Of a stretch of DNA of 64,000 nucleotides, positions 63,388 through 64,000 are shown piece after piece. The notes below the pieces were generated by a model. It worked only from the letters and a program-made list of their open reading frames with translations, was not told the DNA's origin and did not search any database. The stretch's first letter is position 1; each line of letters opens with the position of its first letter. The DNA lies in NCBI RefSeq assembly GCF_965213555.1, contig NZ_OZ243890.1, forward strand, positions 1,178,001 to 1,242,000. Reading direction: 5' to 3'. This DNA comes from Acuticoccus sp965213555. Its GTDB lineage: Bacteria; Pseudomonadota; Alphaproteobacteria; Rhizobiales; Amorphaceae. The translations under genes and the position numbers were made by a program.

Positions 63388-64000
63388 TCCTCCTCTTCGT
63401 CACGGTCGTCTTCCTCGTCAGCGTGTTCTTGGGCGTCCCGCTCGTCTGGGCCATCCTGATGACGGCGGTCCTGCCGATCCTCGTGTTCGACCTCGGCCAT
63501 CCGCTCCAGGCGCTGTTCCTCAACTTCATCGGCGGGGTCGAGCCGAACCACTTCATCGCCGTCCCGCTCTTCATCGTGGCTGGCGAACTCATGAGCCGCG
63601 GCGGGGTGGGGCTGCGCATCATCGCGTTCGCGCGTGCGGCACTCGGCTTCCTGCCGGGCGGCCTCGGCATGGTGGTCGTCGGCGCGTCGATGCTGTTCGG
63701 CGGCATCTCGGGCTCGGCGATCGCCGACTCGGCGGCGATCGGATCGGTCATGATCCCAGCGATGAAGAAGCACGGCTACACGCCGGCCTTCGCGGGGGGC
63801 CTCGTCGCCGCGGCCGGGACCATCGGCATCATCATCCCGCCCTCGATCCCCATGCTGATCTACGGCTTCGTCGGCGGGGTCTCGGTGGCGGACCTCTTCA
63901 TCGCCGGGATCGTGCCGGGCCTGATCTTCGGGCTCTTCTTCATGGCCGTGTGCTACTACGTCGGGAAGACTTCGGGGGCCGATCCCGGCGGCGAGCGCAC
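63384..64000 (+). CDS. dctM: TRAP transporter large permease DctM (3' partial)
   Basis: The first ~205 of about 430 residues of the ion-coupled TRAP permease. ATG 63384 overlaps the dctQ stop. Visible landmarks: VEPNHFIAVPLFIVAGELMS, the hairpin ASMLFGGISGSAIADSAAIG and SVMIPAMKKHGYTPAFAGGL, and AGTIGIIIPPSIPMLIYGFV. Uses a sodium or proton gradient. It runs off the window end. Confidence 0.9.
   Translation, partial: MILLFVTVVFLVSVFLGVPLVWAILMTAVLPILVFDLGHPLQALFLNFIGGVEPNHFIAVPLFIVAGELMSRGGVGLRIIAFARAALGFLPGGLGMVVVGASMLFGGISGSAIADSAAIGSVMIPAMKKHGYTPAFAGGLVAAAGTIGIIIPPSIPMLIYGFVGGVSVADLFIAGIVPGLIFGLFFMAVCYYVGKTSGADPGGER

Overview
The window comes from the chromosome of a high-GC alphaproteobacterium, most likely of the Rhizobiales/Hyphomicrobiales side. 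The evidence is a CcrM-type GANTC methyltransferase, a ~1,600-residue NAD-glutamate dehydrogenase, a mutY | dciA-like - dsbA - smc block, a ccmABCDG cytochrome c maturation operon and abundant Crp/Fnr and TRAP/Dpp systems. Genus cannot be decided from sequence reading alone.

Layout. 1-8.0 kb: the 3' part of a ZnuB-type metal permease, tRNA-Lys(TTT), a fused biotin-dependent carboxylase whose reading frame is broken twice, a divergent class III aminotransferase, a small hydrophilic protein and a gamma-glutamyltransferase-family enzyme. 8.2-24.2 kb: housekeeping genes (DEAD-box helicase, a possible degenerate GGDEF protein, NAD-GDH, CcrM, UPF0173 hydrolase, MutY, DUF721/DciA-like, DsbA-like, SMC) and a small secreted protein closed by a clear terminator. 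24.5-30.8 kb: a carotenoid cluster, crtI-crtB(+), crtZ-crtW(-), crtY(+), and a GT1 glycosyltransferase(-). This is enough to turn phytoene precursors into ketolated, hydroxylated and possibly glycosylated beta-carotene derivatives (astaxanthin type). crtE is not in the window. 30.8-33.7 kb: a Crp/Fnr regulator, a small membrane protein, a DUF1223 protein and a Nudix hydrolase. 33.6-36.5 kb: ccmG-D-C-B-A on the minus strand, with ccmB frameshifted as given. 36.6-44.9 kb: aconitase, a Bax-inhibitor-1 family protein, RarA, a fatty-acid-hydroxylase-superfamily protein, CrcB, an RluA-family pseudouridine synthase and ThpR.

45.1-50.1 kb is an accessory scar with visibly lower GC. It holds a CurA-like NADP oxidoreductase and the 3' ends of three broken catabolic genes (nitronate monooxygenase, a cupin dioxygenase, an iron-containing alcohol dehydrogenase). 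An IS1595-family element sits between them and carries a P63C-domain passenger gene translationally coupled to the transposase. A dispersed palindromic repeat at the right edge is nearly identical to one between crtB and crtZ.

50.3-61.4 kb is one long minus-strand operon: substrate-binding protein, DppB-like permease, M81 (MlrC) peptidase, DppC-like permease, two Dpp/Opp ATPases, amidase, amidohydrolase and a D-threonine-aldolase-like PLP enzyme. Most joints overlap by 4 nt, so it looks like an uptake-and-hydrolysis pathway for a peptide- or amide-like compound. Divergent from it, 61.7-64 kb starts a TRAP transporter (dctP-dctQ-dctM, the last cut by the window end). The intergenic region between them holds a 17-bp perfect inverted repeat and a 12-bp palindrome that look like operators.

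Three single-base indels (two in the carboxylase, one in ccmB) break otherwise well-conserved genes. They may be sequence errors rather than real mutations.
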